A DNA stretch of 64,000 nt from Planctomycetota bacterium. Lineage in GTDB: Bacteria > Planctomycetota > MHYJ01 > WSZJ01 > JACPWG01. The translations under genes and the position numbers were made by a program. Below are positions 1 to 9,041 of this stretch, piece by piece; the stretch's first letter is position 1; each line of letters begins with the position of its first letter. The notes under the pieces are model-generated. The model made no database searches, was not told where the DNA came from, and worked only from the letters and a program-made list of their open reading frames with translations. The stretch covers positions 209,139-273,138 of the forward strand of contig JACPWG010000081.1 in NCBI GenBank assembly GCA_016197205.1. The letters are read 5' to 3'.

Positions 1-345
1 GTTTTTCCCGACGTGCTGCTCTTGGATGGAGGCCTGGGCCAGATGCACGCGGTCGAAGCGGAGTTCGGCGCGCTCGGCATCCGGCCGCCGCTCTTGCTCG
101 CGCTCGCGAAGCACGAGGGGGACCACCTCTTCCGGAGCGGCGGGAACACGCCGTTGGAAGTCGACCGCCGGGACCCCGGCTTCCGGCTGCTGCAGCAGGT
201 GCGGGACGAGGCGCACCGCTTCGCGCAGCACTACCACCACCTGTTGCGAAGAAAAAAGCTGGTGGGCGGCGAGAAGCCGCGTGCACGCGCCGCCGGGCGA
301 GTCGGCCGGCGTGGCGGGAAGGCGTCGAAAGGCGGTGAGGCATGA
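1..345 (+). CDS. uvrC: UvrC C-terminal fragment (excinuclease ABC subunit C), 5' end outside window
   Basis: The open frame enters from the left edge and encodes the end of the UvrC RNase H-like endonuclease domain, which makes the 5' incision in nucleotide excision repair. The diagnostic pieces are PDVLLLDGGLGQ near the start, LALAKHEGDHLF, and RDEAHRFAQHYHH (around residues 73-85 of the visible part). In most UvrC proteins this last motif is followed by about 60 residues forming two helix-hairpin-helix motifs that bind DNA. Here the protein ends after a roughly 30-residue basic Arg/Lys/Gly tail, so the HhH domain is absent. Identity is based on recalled family motifs; the N-terminal GIY-YIG nuclease cannot be seen. 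Confidence 0.85.
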   Translation, partial: VFPDVLLLDGGLGQMHAVEAEFGALGIRPPLLLALAKHEGDHLFRSGGNTPLEVDRRDPGFRLLQQVRDEAHRFAQHYHHLLRRKKLVGGEKPRARAAGRVGRRGGKASKGGEA

Positions 346-483
346 TGCGGACGCGCGCGTGGGGTTGGAAATGCCGACCCCGTCGCGCAAGGCCGACTGC
401 GTGCCCGCGCGGCGAGAAATGGCTCTCGGTCGCGCGCCGCGTCCCCGGCGGTCTTGAGGTACCCCGAAATCGCGTCCGTTCGA

Positions 484-513
484 TTCCTGCCGGGCGAAAA
501 TCCAGTCGATAAT
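484..513 (+). promoter_or_regulatory. Possible promoter for the cyclase gene
   Basis: TTCCTG (484-489), an 18-base spacer and GATAAT (508-513) lie 33 bases before the TTG start at 546. The -35 match is weak. Confidence 0.25.
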
Positions 514-545
514 GACTTTGCGAGCTCCAAAATGAGGGACCTTCC

Positions 546-2231
546 TTGAGCGATCGACCGGTGGACAAACCGCCCGTGTCCGAGGCGCTGGCGGTCCGCC
601 AGCTTCGGGTCGTCGAAGCGGTGGACACGATCTTCGATGTCGCCCGAAATGCGAGCGTCGACGAGGTCATCCCGAAGCTCTTCGCCCTGCTTCGGGCCGA
701 GGTCCCCGGCTTCGGCTTTTTCGCGCGCACGACGCTGCCGGACTACGAGGAGAAGGACACCGGGGAGACGGTCGCGATGATCGAAAATGTCCTGGTGACG
801 GAGGAGGCGGACCGGGAGGCGGCGCAGCGGGCGGCGGTCGAGGCGGAGGGGACGAAGGGGGAAGCCGCCTCGGTGACGTCCGGGAATTGCCTCCTCGTCC
901 CGCTCCGGCGGCGCGGCGGACGGATCGGTTGGCTCGGAGCCGTGCGGCCGGCGGCAGCGGCGGATGGAGTGCCTGGGTCGTCCGCGGGGGCGTCCGCGCA
1001 GGCGAGCGAGACGGAATGGCTCCTGGCCGCGCTTACGACCGTCGCGCAGCGGCTCGACTCGGAGCTGGAGATCCACTCGCTCCGGCTGCACCGGCGCATC
1101 CTGGCGAGCAAGCTCAATCGCGCCCTCGAGGACTACTACCTGGACCGGGGCATCAGCCGGGCCATCAACATCCTGATGGTGAACGGCGTCTGCGAGGGCG
1201 TTTACGTCGCCTACGACCGGTCGGGCCTGCAGGGGGAGCCGGACGTCTCTTCGCAGTTCCACTGGGTCTGGGGAGTGGAAGAAATGCGGCTGCCCCATGT
1301 CGAGGTCGAGACGTTCCTCAAGGATCCCTCGCTCGTGCCGGGCTGCGCGCGGGAGCGCATCGCGGGCGTGGCCGGGGGGCTCACCGTCCCGCTCCGCCGC
1401 CGCGACTTCGACGGCAAGCAGCAATGCTTCGGCTGCATCACGTTCATCGGCTCGGCCGTCGACTACAGCTCGCGCATGCTGCTGGAGGAGTTCGCCAACG
1501 TCCTCGATTCGGCGATGATTAATTACCACGAGAAGCGACGCGAGCTCTCGCGGTTTCTGTCGCCTCCGCTCGTGCGTCAGTTGCTCCAGGGAGATCGCAC
1601 GGAGATTGAGCGGCGCATGGCGCCCCGGCCGCAGCTCCTCGCGCTCGCGTTCGCGGACATCGTCGGCTACAGCCGCCTGTGCAGCCGGTATCCGGAGAAG
1701 GCCCTCCAGACGGCGGCGCTGCTCTGCGAGTGGAAGCGGCTGGCGCGGGAAATCACCTACCGGCGCAACGGCATCGTGGACAAGTTCATCGGCGACTGCC
1801 TCTTCTATCAGTGCGGCGCGTGGACGAAGGACCCGCCCGAGCAGCTCGTGCTGGACGCGGCGGCGATCGCGCTGGACTGTTGCGAAGAGACGGAGAAGCT
1901 GGGCCGCTGCATGAGCGACTACGGCTTTTCACAGGGGGACAGCCTGCGGCTCTCGGTGGGGATCCATGTCGGGAGCAGCCTGGTCGTGGGGGAGATCGGG
2001 GGGGAATTCACGGCCATCGGTTCGGACGTGAACATCGCCTCGCGCATCCAGGACGATGACTACACGAGCGGTCGGATCGTGGTGAGCCAGGCCGTGTACC
2101 AGCTCCTGGCCCCGTCCATCCACCGCCTGGACCGGCCCGGACGCAAGGTCACCTTCGGCGAGCCCGCGAGCCTGGAGCTGAAGGGCGTGGGGCAGATGAA
2201 GGTGTACGCGCTCCAGGTGAATCCGGCGTAG
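546..2231 (+). CDS. GAF-domain class III adenylate/guanylate cyclase
   Basis: A 561-residue cytosolic enzyme predicted to make cyclic AMP or GMP. Residues ~20-190 and ~195-345 look like two GAF-type sensor regions, the second less certain. The cyclase domain occupies ~363-561. Metal-binding aspartates are D371 (FADIVGYS) and D417 (FIGDCLF), and the transition-state pair N496/R500 lies in VNIASRI, so it looks catalytically competent. Start: TTG at 546, preceded by a GAGGG-type ribosome site at about 534; no better in-frame ATG lies nearby. A cNMP-binding protein is encoded at 8136, so both making and sensing of a cyclic nucleotide are present in the window. Substrate (ATP or GTP) cannot be decided. 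Confidence 0.9.
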   Translation: MSDRPVDKPPVSEALAVRQLRVVEAVDTIFDVARNASVDEVIPKLFALLRAEVPGFGFFARTTLPDYEEKDTGETVAMIENVLVTEEADREAAQRAAVEAEGTKGEAASVTSGNCLLVPLRRRGGRIGWLGAVRPAAAADGVPGSSAGASAQASETEWLLAALTTVAQRLDSELEIHSLRLHRRILASKLNRALEDYYLDRGISRAINILMVNGVCEGVYVAYDRSGLQGEPDVSSQFHWVWGVEEMRLPHVEVETFLKDPSLVPGCARERIAGVAGGLTVPLRRRDFDGKQQCFGCITFIGSAVDYSSRMLLEEFANVLDSAMINYHEKRRELSRFLSPPLVRQLLQGDRTEIERRMAPRPQLLALAFADIVGYSRLCSRYPEKALQTAALLCEWKRLAREITYRRNGIVDKFIGDCLFYQCGAWTKDPPEQLVLDAAAIALDCCEETEKLGRCMSDYGFSQGDSLRLSVGIHVGSSLVVGEIGGEFTAIGSDVNIASRIQDDDYTSGRIVVSQAVYQLLAPSIHRLDRPGRKVTFGEPASLELKGVGQMKVYALQVNPA

Positions 2232-2245
2232 CGGCGAAGGCGGGC

Positions 2246-3289
2246 ATGAAGGACGAGCCGTACAACTCGATGAACCTGACGGAGCTGATCCGGCTTCAGC
2301 AGGAGGTCTCGCAGCACAGCCCGAGTTGGAAGCAACAGCCGGTCGCTGGGAGGTTCTCCTCCGGCGGCGGGGAACACTTGAACCCGGTCCCGGCTCCTAC
2401 CCGTCGCCGGCGCCGTCCATGGGGCGCCGCTTGAGATCGTGGAGATCCCCTGCTGCGGCAAGCTCTGCATTCGCTCGCCCATTGGGCGAAGCTCCCCGCC
2501 GAAAACGGCGCGGCGGCACGCGCTTTCTGGTGCGGGTTGCTGCCGCAGGTGACGATTGCCGCCGCGTTGTGGAGTTGCTGGACGTGGGGGACGCTTGGCG
2601 GCTTGGAATCGGAGCTCGCGTCTTGGGGGCGCCTTGGCCTTGCCGAGCGCACTCTGCTGGTCACTACGGTGCTTGCCCGACCCCCCATCCTCGTCTCCGC
2701 CGCGCTCGCATGCCTGGTCGGCGGCTTTGCCATCGCCCAACGACGCCGTTGCACGCAGGCAAGCTGCGCGCTTGTCTACGCGGCTGGAGCGATCTTCCTG
2801 GCCGCGCTCACGGCATGGCTTGTTGCATTCTCAGCCGTCATGACGGACCTCATCAAACAATTTCCTCCGCCCGTCGATTTCGAACCATGGATGGTCCTCC
2901 CACCGGCTGCTGCGCTCCTTCTGGTACTGCTTGCTGCAAGAATCGTCTCCAGCGACGTCGTCATCCCCGACGGCGACCGAACGACCTCCTTGCTCGCCGC
3001 ACTTTCGCAATTGGTGATCCTTGTGACGATCCTGGTCGGCGAAGCAAGTAGGCGAGCCTGCACGGACCTGGGCAAGGACTACCTCCGGGTCCTTGATCTG
3101 GTCCTGGGGGTGTGGCCGGCGACTGGCGTCGCCCTCGTCGGGTCGGCCGCGATCTGGCTGCTACCTGTGCTCCTGGGTGTTCGGGGTGCCCGCTACGGAG
3201 GCTGGCTGGTGCTCGCATTCTCCTGTGCGACACTGCTGGTGGCGCAAGCAAGACTTCAAATGGTAGCGAGGTTTCTCGATATGAGTTGA
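2246..3289 (+). pseudogene. Multi-pass membrane protein reading frame interrupted by an in-frame TGA (function unknown)
   Basis: A frame opening at ATG 2246 and ending at 3289 is interrupted only by TGA at 2432-2434. The upstream part encodes 62 residues, soluble at first and then an Arg-rich stretch that reads like out-of-frame sequence. After the TGA the same frame continues sensibly (DPLLRQALHSLAHWAKLP) but has no ATG, GTG or TTG until TTG 2537. From there 250 residues contain about six hydrophobic membrane segments. Possibilities: two genes, the second starting at TTG 2537; one gene inactivated by mutation; or compensating frameshifts around 2340-2435. I do not recognise the family. It follows the cyclase by 14 bases, so co-transcription is likely. 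Confidence 0.5.
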
Positions 3290-3403
3290 CCGACCGGAGT
3301 GCTCATGCTTCGCCCCCTGCCCGCCCTGGCCCTGCGCTCGCACCCACATGAGCGCATTCGAGCAGCCGCCCGCTCACCAGTGGCAGATGCGCGCCGCGAG
3401 GCC

Positions 3404-3621
3404 GCACCGAACCGCGAGCGTGAGCGAGCGGTCCCGCGGCTCGCGACGATGACGCAACCCTTGAACTCGCTCACATCGCATCGATCGCCGGCCGACCGCA
3501 GGGTTGCCGCTCCCGGGACTCATCGCGTCCATCGCCGCGCTTGAACGCGAGGATCCGCAATCGCAAATTGCGTCGTGGAAGGACGCCGCGGGACCGCTCG
3601 CTCACGCTCGCGGTTCGGTGC
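3404..3621. repeat. Perfect 37-bp inverted repeat within the 3290-3695 gap
   Basis: Positions 3404-3440 and 3585-3621 are exact reverse complements (37/37), separated by 144 bases. The left arm begins GCACCGAACCGCGAGC. The rest of the 3290-3695 gap shows no supported gene and lies between the convergent 3' ends of the membrane protein and mprF. A smaller palindrome, CACGGCAGCGCCGTG, follows the right arm at about 3621-3635. The structure could end transcription from both sides or be a small mobile palindrome. Confidence 0.8.
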
Positions 3622-3695
3622 ACGGCAGCGCCGTGCCGTGCAGTGCGCAGCAGCGCCGTCCCGCACCGGGGAGCCGCCCGGCCGCGCCCCCACCT

Positions 3696-6281
3696 TCACT
3701 TCCCCAGCACCCCGCCCGCCCCGCCCGAGATCAGCGACGCCACGTTCGCCAGCACGCGCGGCAGGGCCAGCCCGCCCGGGCACGCGAGGTACTTCGGCTC
3801 CCACTCGGGGCCGAACTTCTCCTTGAACCGGCGTAGCCCCTGGAAATTGTAGAAGTGCTCGCCGTGGCGGAAAAGCCGCGCCCCCAACCGGTGCCAGAGC
3901 GGCGCCAGCGCGCGGTCCTCCATGCCCGAAAGAGGCGCCATTCCCAGCGTGAAGCAGCCGTAGCCTTCCGCCTTCCCCCACAGCAGGAGCTGCACGATGA
4001 GGTACTCCATCACGCCCGACGGCGCCGCGCCGCCGTACCGCATCAGGTCGATGGACAGCTCCTCCTTCCCCCCGCACGCGCCGCCGCCGCCGAGCCACAC
4101 GTTCGCGAACGCGACCGTCCGCCCCTCCTTGTGAATCCGCGCGATCGGACAGAGCTTCAGGTATTCCGCGTCGAAGCGCCCCAGCGAGAAGCTCTTTTCG
4201 CGAGTCTTTTTTTCGCCGAGCCACTCGTCCGAGATCCGCGCGAGGTCCGGCAGCAGCGCCTGCGACTCCGGCGGCCGCACCACCTCGAACGCCCAGCCGT
4301 CGCGCTCCAGCTTCCGGAAGGACTGCCGGAGCCCCTTCCGTCCTTTCCCTTCGAGCGCAAACCCCGCGAGCGGTACCCGCGCCTCCTCGCCCAGCTTCAA
4401 AAGCGCGAGCCCCAGGTCGAGGTAGAGAGGCAGCCGGTTCGCCCGCACCTGGTAGAAGACCGACCACCCGCCGTGCCGCTCGCACTCCTCGCGAAAGCGC
4501 CAGACCAGGTCCGGCAGCTCGTCTTCCGGCCCCACCGGGTCCCCCATCGCCACCCAGCTCCGCCCTTCCACCCCGTACATCACGAAGGCGGTCCGCTCGT
4601 CGTTCCAGAGAAAGCCCTTGTCGCCGAGCAGCGCGAGGTGCGCCGTCGTCTCCGGGCTCCGCGTCACGAGCTCCCGTACCTTCGCGAACTCCTCCGCCGT
4701 CGGCGTCCGTGGCGCCGGCTGGCTGGAACGCAAGAGCCACGTAAGCGCGAAAAGCAACGCCGCGGCCGCGGCTCCGACGGTCCCGCGCAGGAAGCGAGGC
4801 GCATCCCCGGCGAAACTGAACCGCCACCAGAGCTCGTCCGAGTACTCCACATGCTTGTGCGCGAAGGCGCCCAGCCACGCGGTCCCCAGGACCACGACGA
4901 GCACCGCCGCGATCCAGCCCGGGGAGAAGCGTTCGCCGAAGAACCGCGTCCGCCGCCGGAAGTGCGCGCGGCCCGGGACGAGGGCGACGAGGACGATGCC
5001 GAGCCCGACGGCCTCCTCGTAGTCGATGCCCTTGCCGAGCGAAAAGGCCATGCCCGCCGCGAGCAAGAGAGCGGTGAACCACCACGCGGCGTCGAGTCGG
5101 CGCAACAGGCCGCGCGCGAGCAGCAGCAGGCCGGCCCCCGTCAGGCTGGACAGGAAATGGGACGCCTCGAGCACCGACAGCGGGAGGAGATTCGCCAGCC
5201 ACTCGCGGCGCGCGACGACCGCGGGCAGCGCGCCGGAGAGGAGGAGTGCCGCGCCGGAAGCGAACGCGAGGAAGGCGAAGAGCGGCGGCGCGACCGACGG
5301 CGCCAGGTCGCCCGCGAGGTCCGCCCACCGGCGTAGCCGTTCCCGGCCGCGCGCGGCCTCGTACCCGCCGAGGAGGAGCGCGGCCACCGCGAGCGGAGCG
5401 ACGTAGTAGCAGAGCCGGTACGCCACCAGCGAGCCGACCAGCGCAGCCGCGGGCACTTCGCCCGCCAGCAGCGAGACCATCACCGCCTCGAACACCCCGA
5501 CGCCGCCGGGGACCTGGCTCGTCACGCCCGCGAACTGCGCGAGCAGGAACACGCCGAGGAGGCCGAGAAATGTGACGTGCGAGGTCGCCGTCGCCGCAGG
5601 GAGCAGGACGAAAAGCACGCCGCCCGCCAGCGTCCAGTCGGCGCACGCGAGCGCGACCTGGCCGGCGGCGAGCCTCGGGTCCGGGAGCGCGAACTCCCAG
5701 GCCCCGAGCCGCAGCGGTTCGCGCCGCACGGCGCTCCATGCCACGTAGGCGCCGGCGAGCGCGAGGAGGGCGAGGCCGAGCGGCAGCGTGGTCGCGAAGG
5801 GGAGGGGGACGGACGCCGGGAGGGGCATGGGCTCGACGACGAAGATGGCGCCGGCCGCGCCCGCGAGGCCGAGCCAGAAGGTGATTGCCCCGAAGGCGAC
5901 GACGCGCGCGATGTCCGCGGCCGAGAGCCCCCACCCGGAGTAGAGGCGGTAGCGGATCGCGGCGCCCCCGAGCATCGAGAGGCCGAGGTTGTAGCTGAAG
6001 GCGTTGCCGAGGAAGGAGGCGAAGGCGACGCGGCGGAAAGGGAGGCGGCGGCCCGCGTAGGCGAGCGCGAGCCCGTCGAAGCCGACGAGGACGAGGTAGC
6101 CGAGGGCGGTGAGTCCGAGGGCGAGCAGGATGCGGAGGGCGGGGATCGCGCGGAGTTCCGTCGCGACCTCGCGGTAGTGGTGCTCGCGGAGCGCGTGGCG
6201 GAGGGCCCAGAGCGCGACCGCGAAGAGCGCGACGCCGACGAGGGGCGCGGCGCGCAGGGCGAGCGACTTCAGTCGGGCCAT
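3696..6281 (-). CDS. mprF: MprF-like lysyl-phosphatidylglycerol synthase / flippase
   Basis: An 861-residue membrane enzyme. In this family the soluble C-terminal domain transfers an amino acid from aminoacyl-tRNA to phosphatidylglycerol, and the N-terminal membrane part flips the lipid, lowering surface charge and raising resistance to cationic peptides. Residues 1-310 form the UPF0104-type flippase region (QVPGGVGVFEAV at ~256-267 is characteristic), more membrane helices continue to ~517, and ~525-845 are the GNAT-like catalytic domain (GDKGFLWND, VAMGDPVGP, GLRQSFRKLERDG, GLRRFKEKFGPEWEPKYL). Length matches full-size MprF. It stands alone on the minus strand. Amino-acid specificity (Lys, Ala, Arg) is not predictable by eye. 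Confidence 0.88.
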   Translation of the reverse strand: MARLKSLALRAAPLVGVALFAVALWALRHALREHHYREVATELRAIPALRILLALGLTALGYLVLVGFDGLALAYAGRRLPFRRVAFASFLGNAFSYNLGLSMLGGAAIRYRLYSGWGLSAADIARVVAFGAITFWLGLAGAAGAIFVVEPMPLPASVPLPFATTLPLGLALLALAGAYVAWSAVRREPLRLGAWEFALPDPRLAAGQVALACADWTLAGGVLFVLLPAATATSHVTFLGLLGVFLLAQFAGVTSQVPGGVGVFEAVMVSLLAGEVPAAALVGSLVAYRLCYYVAPLAVAALLLGGYEAARGRERLRRWADLAGDLAPSVAPPLFAFLAFASGAALLLSGALPAVVARREWLANLLPLSVLEASHFLSSLTGAGLLLLARGLLRRLDAAWWFTALLLAAGMAFSLGKGIDYEEAVGLGIVLVALVPGRAHFRRRTRFFGERFSPGWIAAVLVVVLGTAWLGAFAHKHVEYSDELWWRFSFAGDAPRFLRGTVGAAAAALLFALTWLLRSSQPAPRTPTAEEFAKVRELVTRSPETTAHLALLGDKGFLWNDERTAFVMYGVEGRSWVAMGDPVGPEDELPDLVWRFREECERHGGWSVFYQVRANRLPLYLDLGLALLKLGEEARVPLAGFALEGKGRKGLRQSFRKLERDGWAFEVVRPPESQALLPDLARISDEWLGEKKTREKSFSLGRFDAEYLKLCPIARIHKEGRTVAFANVWLGGGGACGGKEELSIDLMRYGGAAPSGVMEYLIVQLLLWGKAEGYGCFTLGMAPLSGMEDRALAPLWHRLGARLFRHGEHFYNFQGLRRFKEKFGPEWEPKYLACPGGLALPRVLANVASLISGGAGGVLGK

Positions 6282-6450
6282 CGGATGGTTCCGCGACGAT
6301 TGCGCGTCGAGCGCGAGGGTTGCGGATCCGCAGTCATCCTTTCCCCCGCAGGGGAGAGGGTTGGGGAGGAGGGGGCCTTCGGGCGTCGCGCCCGTGTCCG
6401 AGTCTGGGCGGCTACCCGCGTCCGGACCGGTGGGTGGAGGGCTTGTCCTC

Positions 6451-6650
6451 AGTACCGCCCCACGGAATTGGGTGACCCATTTGCCCGGCGATTTTGGCCG
6501 ACCGCTTCCCCCCTTCGCGCTGCGGCGCTCCGGGGCGCAAGCGTTGCGCTCGCTCGCCGTAGTTCTCCGCGACTACGCCTCGCTCGCGCGCCTCGCGGGC
6601 GGCCAAACTTGCCTTCGCACATTGGCCACCGACTTCCGTGGAGCGGCACC
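6451..6650 (+). repeat. R1 palindromic repeat, copy a (long form)
   Basis: A 200-bp element starting AGTACCGCCCCACGGAATTG and ending ACTTCCGTGGAGCGGCAC. The ends are imperfect inverted repeats about 27 bp long, with further pairing inwards. It lies 6 bases past the stop codon of the minus-strand gene ending at 6657 and fills most of the 6282-6656 gap. The remainder holds a CTTTCCCCCGCAGGGGAGAGG palindrome-like tract near 6340-6362. No coding capacity. Confidence 0.85.
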
Positions 6651-6656
6651 CAGCCG

Positions 6657-7268
6657 CTACTGTACCGCGATATCCTTCACCTGGATGTTCATGTCGTGGG
6701 GCGCGGTCTCGTCCCCGCCGAAGTACGCGGTTTCCAGGACCCAGACCATCGTGGGCAGGAGCTTCGAAAGGCCGAGGCTCTGGTTCCTCACGACCGGCAC
6801 GCCGTTCACCTTGACGGAGAGGCCGTCGTTCCACATGCGCAGCTCGACGTTGGCCCACGCATTCAGCGGGACCTTGGCGATCTCCTGGGAGATGCGCGTT
6901 CCTTTGATGTAGCCGTAGAAGCCCAGCTCCACCTTGGCGTCGGCCGGGACCCAGCGCCAGCCGAGACGGATGCTGTTCCGGTGGATCTGGTTCGTCGTGA
7001 TCCCCATGAGCTTGCACCAGTCCCCCTGGTTGGACGGCGCCTGCGTGAGGTACGGGACGTTCGACGTGAACAGCGCCTTGAAGGTGACCTTCCGATCGAC
7101 CCGCGTCCGGATCTGCAGATGTTTGAGCCCGAGGAGGTCGGAGTCGCCGTGCCCCCCCTGCTTGATGAGGAAGGTCTTCTCGCCGGCGGCCCAGGCGGCC
7201 GCTCCGAGGAGCAGGAGAAAAGTCGCCGCGAGGCCTTTGGCGAACCGCGCATCTCGCCGTTGGCTCAT
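6657..7268 (-). CDS. Secreted beta-sandwich protein of unknown function
   Basis: 203 residues starting at ATG 7268, chosen because it is followed at once by a typical signal peptide (basic RRDARFAKG, then hydrophobic LAATFLLLLGAAAWAAG); longer starts add an unlikely leader. An AAAGGG ribosome site lies 7-12 bases upstream. The mature part (~residues 28-203) alternates short beta-strands with the pattern of a concanavalin/laminin-G-like jelly roll: FKALFTSNVPYL, KVELGFYGYIKG, WANVELRMWNDGLSVKVNG, DMNIQVKDIAVQ. Such domains often bind carbohydrate, but no catalytic residues are evident. Probably periplasmic or extracellular. Confidence 0.75.
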   Translation of the reverse strand: MSQRRDARFAKGLAATFLLLLGAAAWAAGEKTFLIKQGGHGDSDLLGLKHLQIRTRVDRKVTFKALFTSNVPYLTQAPSNQGDWCKLMGITTNQIHRNSIRLGWRWVPADAKVELGFYGYIKGTRISQEIAKVPLNAWANVELRMWNDGLSVKVNGVPVVRNQSLGLSKLLPTMVWVLETAYFGGDETAPHDMNIQVKDIAVQ

Positions 7269-7589
7269 GAACTGCCCTTTCGAATCGGGTCCGAGGGTCG
7301 GTCGAAGCGGCGGGGATTCTACCGCCGCGGGGTCCGATCCGCAAGCCGAAAGCGCGGGGCTGCCGAGAACCTGAGGCGGTTGCGACTTGCCCGTCATGGG
7401 GTGCGCACGCTCCGATCGGCCCGAGCGCGCGAGCTCCGACAGACCCGTTGCGTGCGGGCCGCTCGTACACTACAATGCACCCGCGCGTCGCAGGTGATGT
7501 GCGCGAGCGTGTCCCACGAAGAGAGGAGGGTCGACTATGCTATTGCCCTGTGGGATTTGCGCGCCGAGCGCAAATCTAGGGGACAATGA

Positions 7590-7750
7590 CCAATTTCCAA
7601 CTCGGGCGAAGGCCCGAAACCCAAACGGACGACGAAACCACCAAGCCACGAAGACCACGAAGGACCGTCACTGAGGGGGGCGAGTTTGGCTCGGCCGAAA
7701 AGCGCCTTTGTGGTCTTAGTGACTTCGAGTCTTTGTGGTTTCGTCGCCGG
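7590..7750 (+). repeat. R4 repeat, copy 1 (in the 7269-8135 gap)
   Basis: About 160 bp beginning CAATTTCCAACTCGGGCGAA and ending near CTTTGTGGTTTCGTCG. A close second copy lies at 46280-46430. It contains the small hairpin CGGGCGAAGGCCCG, and its two ends pair (ACGACGAAACCACCAAG with CTTTGTGGTTTCGTCG). The rest of the 867-base gap (7269-8135) contains no supported gene apart from a possible promoter at its right end. Confidence 0.75.
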
Positions 7751-8001
7751 CGAATCTGGAGACGCTTTCAAGAAGTTCACCGGTAGGGGTCCAACCTTCG
7801 CTGCTGGAGCGTAGGCCCTCGGGCATCTGAGCATTGCTGGATCCTGGCCAATGGGTGATGCATCTAGGATTCTATCCGTCCCGACAGCTTCGAGCAAGCC
7901 CGATCTTCCGTTCGCTGCAAGTCAGACAGTGCCGGCGCGGGCGGACGGGTAGCGCCGGCGCCGAAGGTGCCGTTCGGGCATCGGGTGTTCCCTCATTTCC
8001 C

Positions 8002-8031
8002 TTGCGGGCTCGCTTGGCGTTGACATAGAAT
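8002..8031 (+). promoter_or_regulatory. Possible promoter for the 8136 gene
   Basis: TTGCGG (8002-8007), 18-base spacer, TAGAAT (8026-8031), about 105 bases before the start codon. A TTGACA at 8020-8025 abuts the -10 box, which is a poor arrangement for that hexamer. Confidence 0.3.
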
Positions 8032-8135
8032 CGGAGCGGCTTCCACGGGCGGGGCGCGTGCTGCCCCGTCCACAGCGCCACCGGGGTCGCCGCCGCCCGA
8101 AGCGCACACAGCGCCTCCACCCAAGGAGGGGGACC

Positions 8136-8999
8136 ATGTCGAACTCGAACCTTTCGCTCTTCATCGCCGCCTTCTCCCGACTGGGGGAGGAGGCGCAGAT
8201 TGAGGCAGGCAACCTGCTCTGGCAACAGGGGGACACGGGCGACCACGTCTGCCTGCTCCTGGATGGCAGCGTGGACGTGACGCACCGTACCCCGGAGGGG
8301 CAGGACATTCCCATTCGAACGATGGGGGCTGGGGCGGTAGTCGGGGAGATCGCCGTCCTGGACGGCAGATCCCGGTCGGCGACGATCCGGGCACGCACGC
8401 CGTGCCGGGTGATCCGGGTGTTGGCTCGAGATTTTCAGGACCTGCTCCGCCGGTTCCCCGACGTCGTGGACCAGATCCTGTCGGTGGAGGCTGGGCGGAT
8501 CCGCGACCTGACCGAGAGACTCAAGGCCGCGGGCGGCCCCGAACCCGTCGAGGCCGGTACGCGGTTGTGTACCTCCGCGTTCTTTCGTTGGAGGCTGCAC
8601 ACCGAGATCCGCCGGGCGCGAGCGATGGGGGACGCCCTCTCGATCCTTCTCTTCGAAGTGGGGGGCCCAGCGACCGGACCGGAGGAGGATACGCGGCCGT
8701 TCGAGCGACTGGCCCCGCTCGCCGAACGCGTCCGCGGCGTCCTCTCGCGTGGCGACCTCCTCGGCTACCTCGGAGAAGGCAGGCTCGGGGTGCTCGCCTA
8801 CGGGGCCGGGACCGCGGACGGAGCGGACCTCTTGGAGAGGGCCCGTCGAGAGGTCAGGAGCCGGGGCTTGCCGGCAACGACCGGCGGCGACCCAACCCCC
8901 GTCCAGGCGAAGGTCGGGCTCGCGACCTTTCCGATCGACGCCCAGGACGAGGACGGTCTGCTTGCCGCGGCGGAAAAGAAGCTGCGCGGGGACGGCTAG
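8136..8999 (+). CDS. cNMP-binding domain protein with degenerate GGDEF-like C-terminus
   Basis: 287 residues; start ATG 8136 has an excellent AAGGAGGGGG ribosome site five bases upstream. Residues ~10-130 are a cyclic-nucleotide-binding fold (QQGDTGDHVCLLLDGSVDV, GAVVGEIAVLDGRSRSATI; the phosphate-binding cassette reads GEIAVLDGRSRSA). Residues ~155-287 follow the outline of a diguanylate cyclase domain (FFRWRLHTEIRRARAMGDAL, then RGDLLGYLGEGRLGVL where R-x-GGDEF is expected, and VGLATFP) but the GGDEF signature is lost, so it is probably a non-catalytic nucleotide or partner-binding domain. First gene of a same-strand signalling cluster. Confidence 0.82.
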   Translation: MSNSNLSLFIAAFSRLGEEAQIEAGNLLWQQGDTGDHVCLLLDGSVDVTHRTPEGQDIPIRTMGAGAVVGEIAVLDGRSRSATIRARTPCRVIRVLARDFQDLLRRFPDVVDQILSVEAGRIRDLTERLKAAGGPEPVEAGTRLCTSAFFRWRLHTEIRRARAMGDALSILLFEVGGPATGPEEDTRPFERLAPLAERVRGVLSRGDLLGYLGEGRLGVLAYGAGTADGADLLERARREVRSRGLPATTGGDPTPVQAKVGLATFPIDAQDEDGLLAAAEKKLRGDG

Positions 9000-9041
9000 C
9001 GGGGCTTCGACTTCGATCCTTCGACCTTCGCGGGATGCAAG

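Noticed and set aside
6451..6650. R1 as part of an insertion sequence
   Set aside because: No transposase frame is inside or beside any copy; only a non-coding palindromic element can be supported.
5577..7589. Open frame of 670 codons on the + strand
   Set aside because: Lies antisense to mprF and the secreted protein; composition is charged, repetitive and without domain motifs. A GC-rich shadow.
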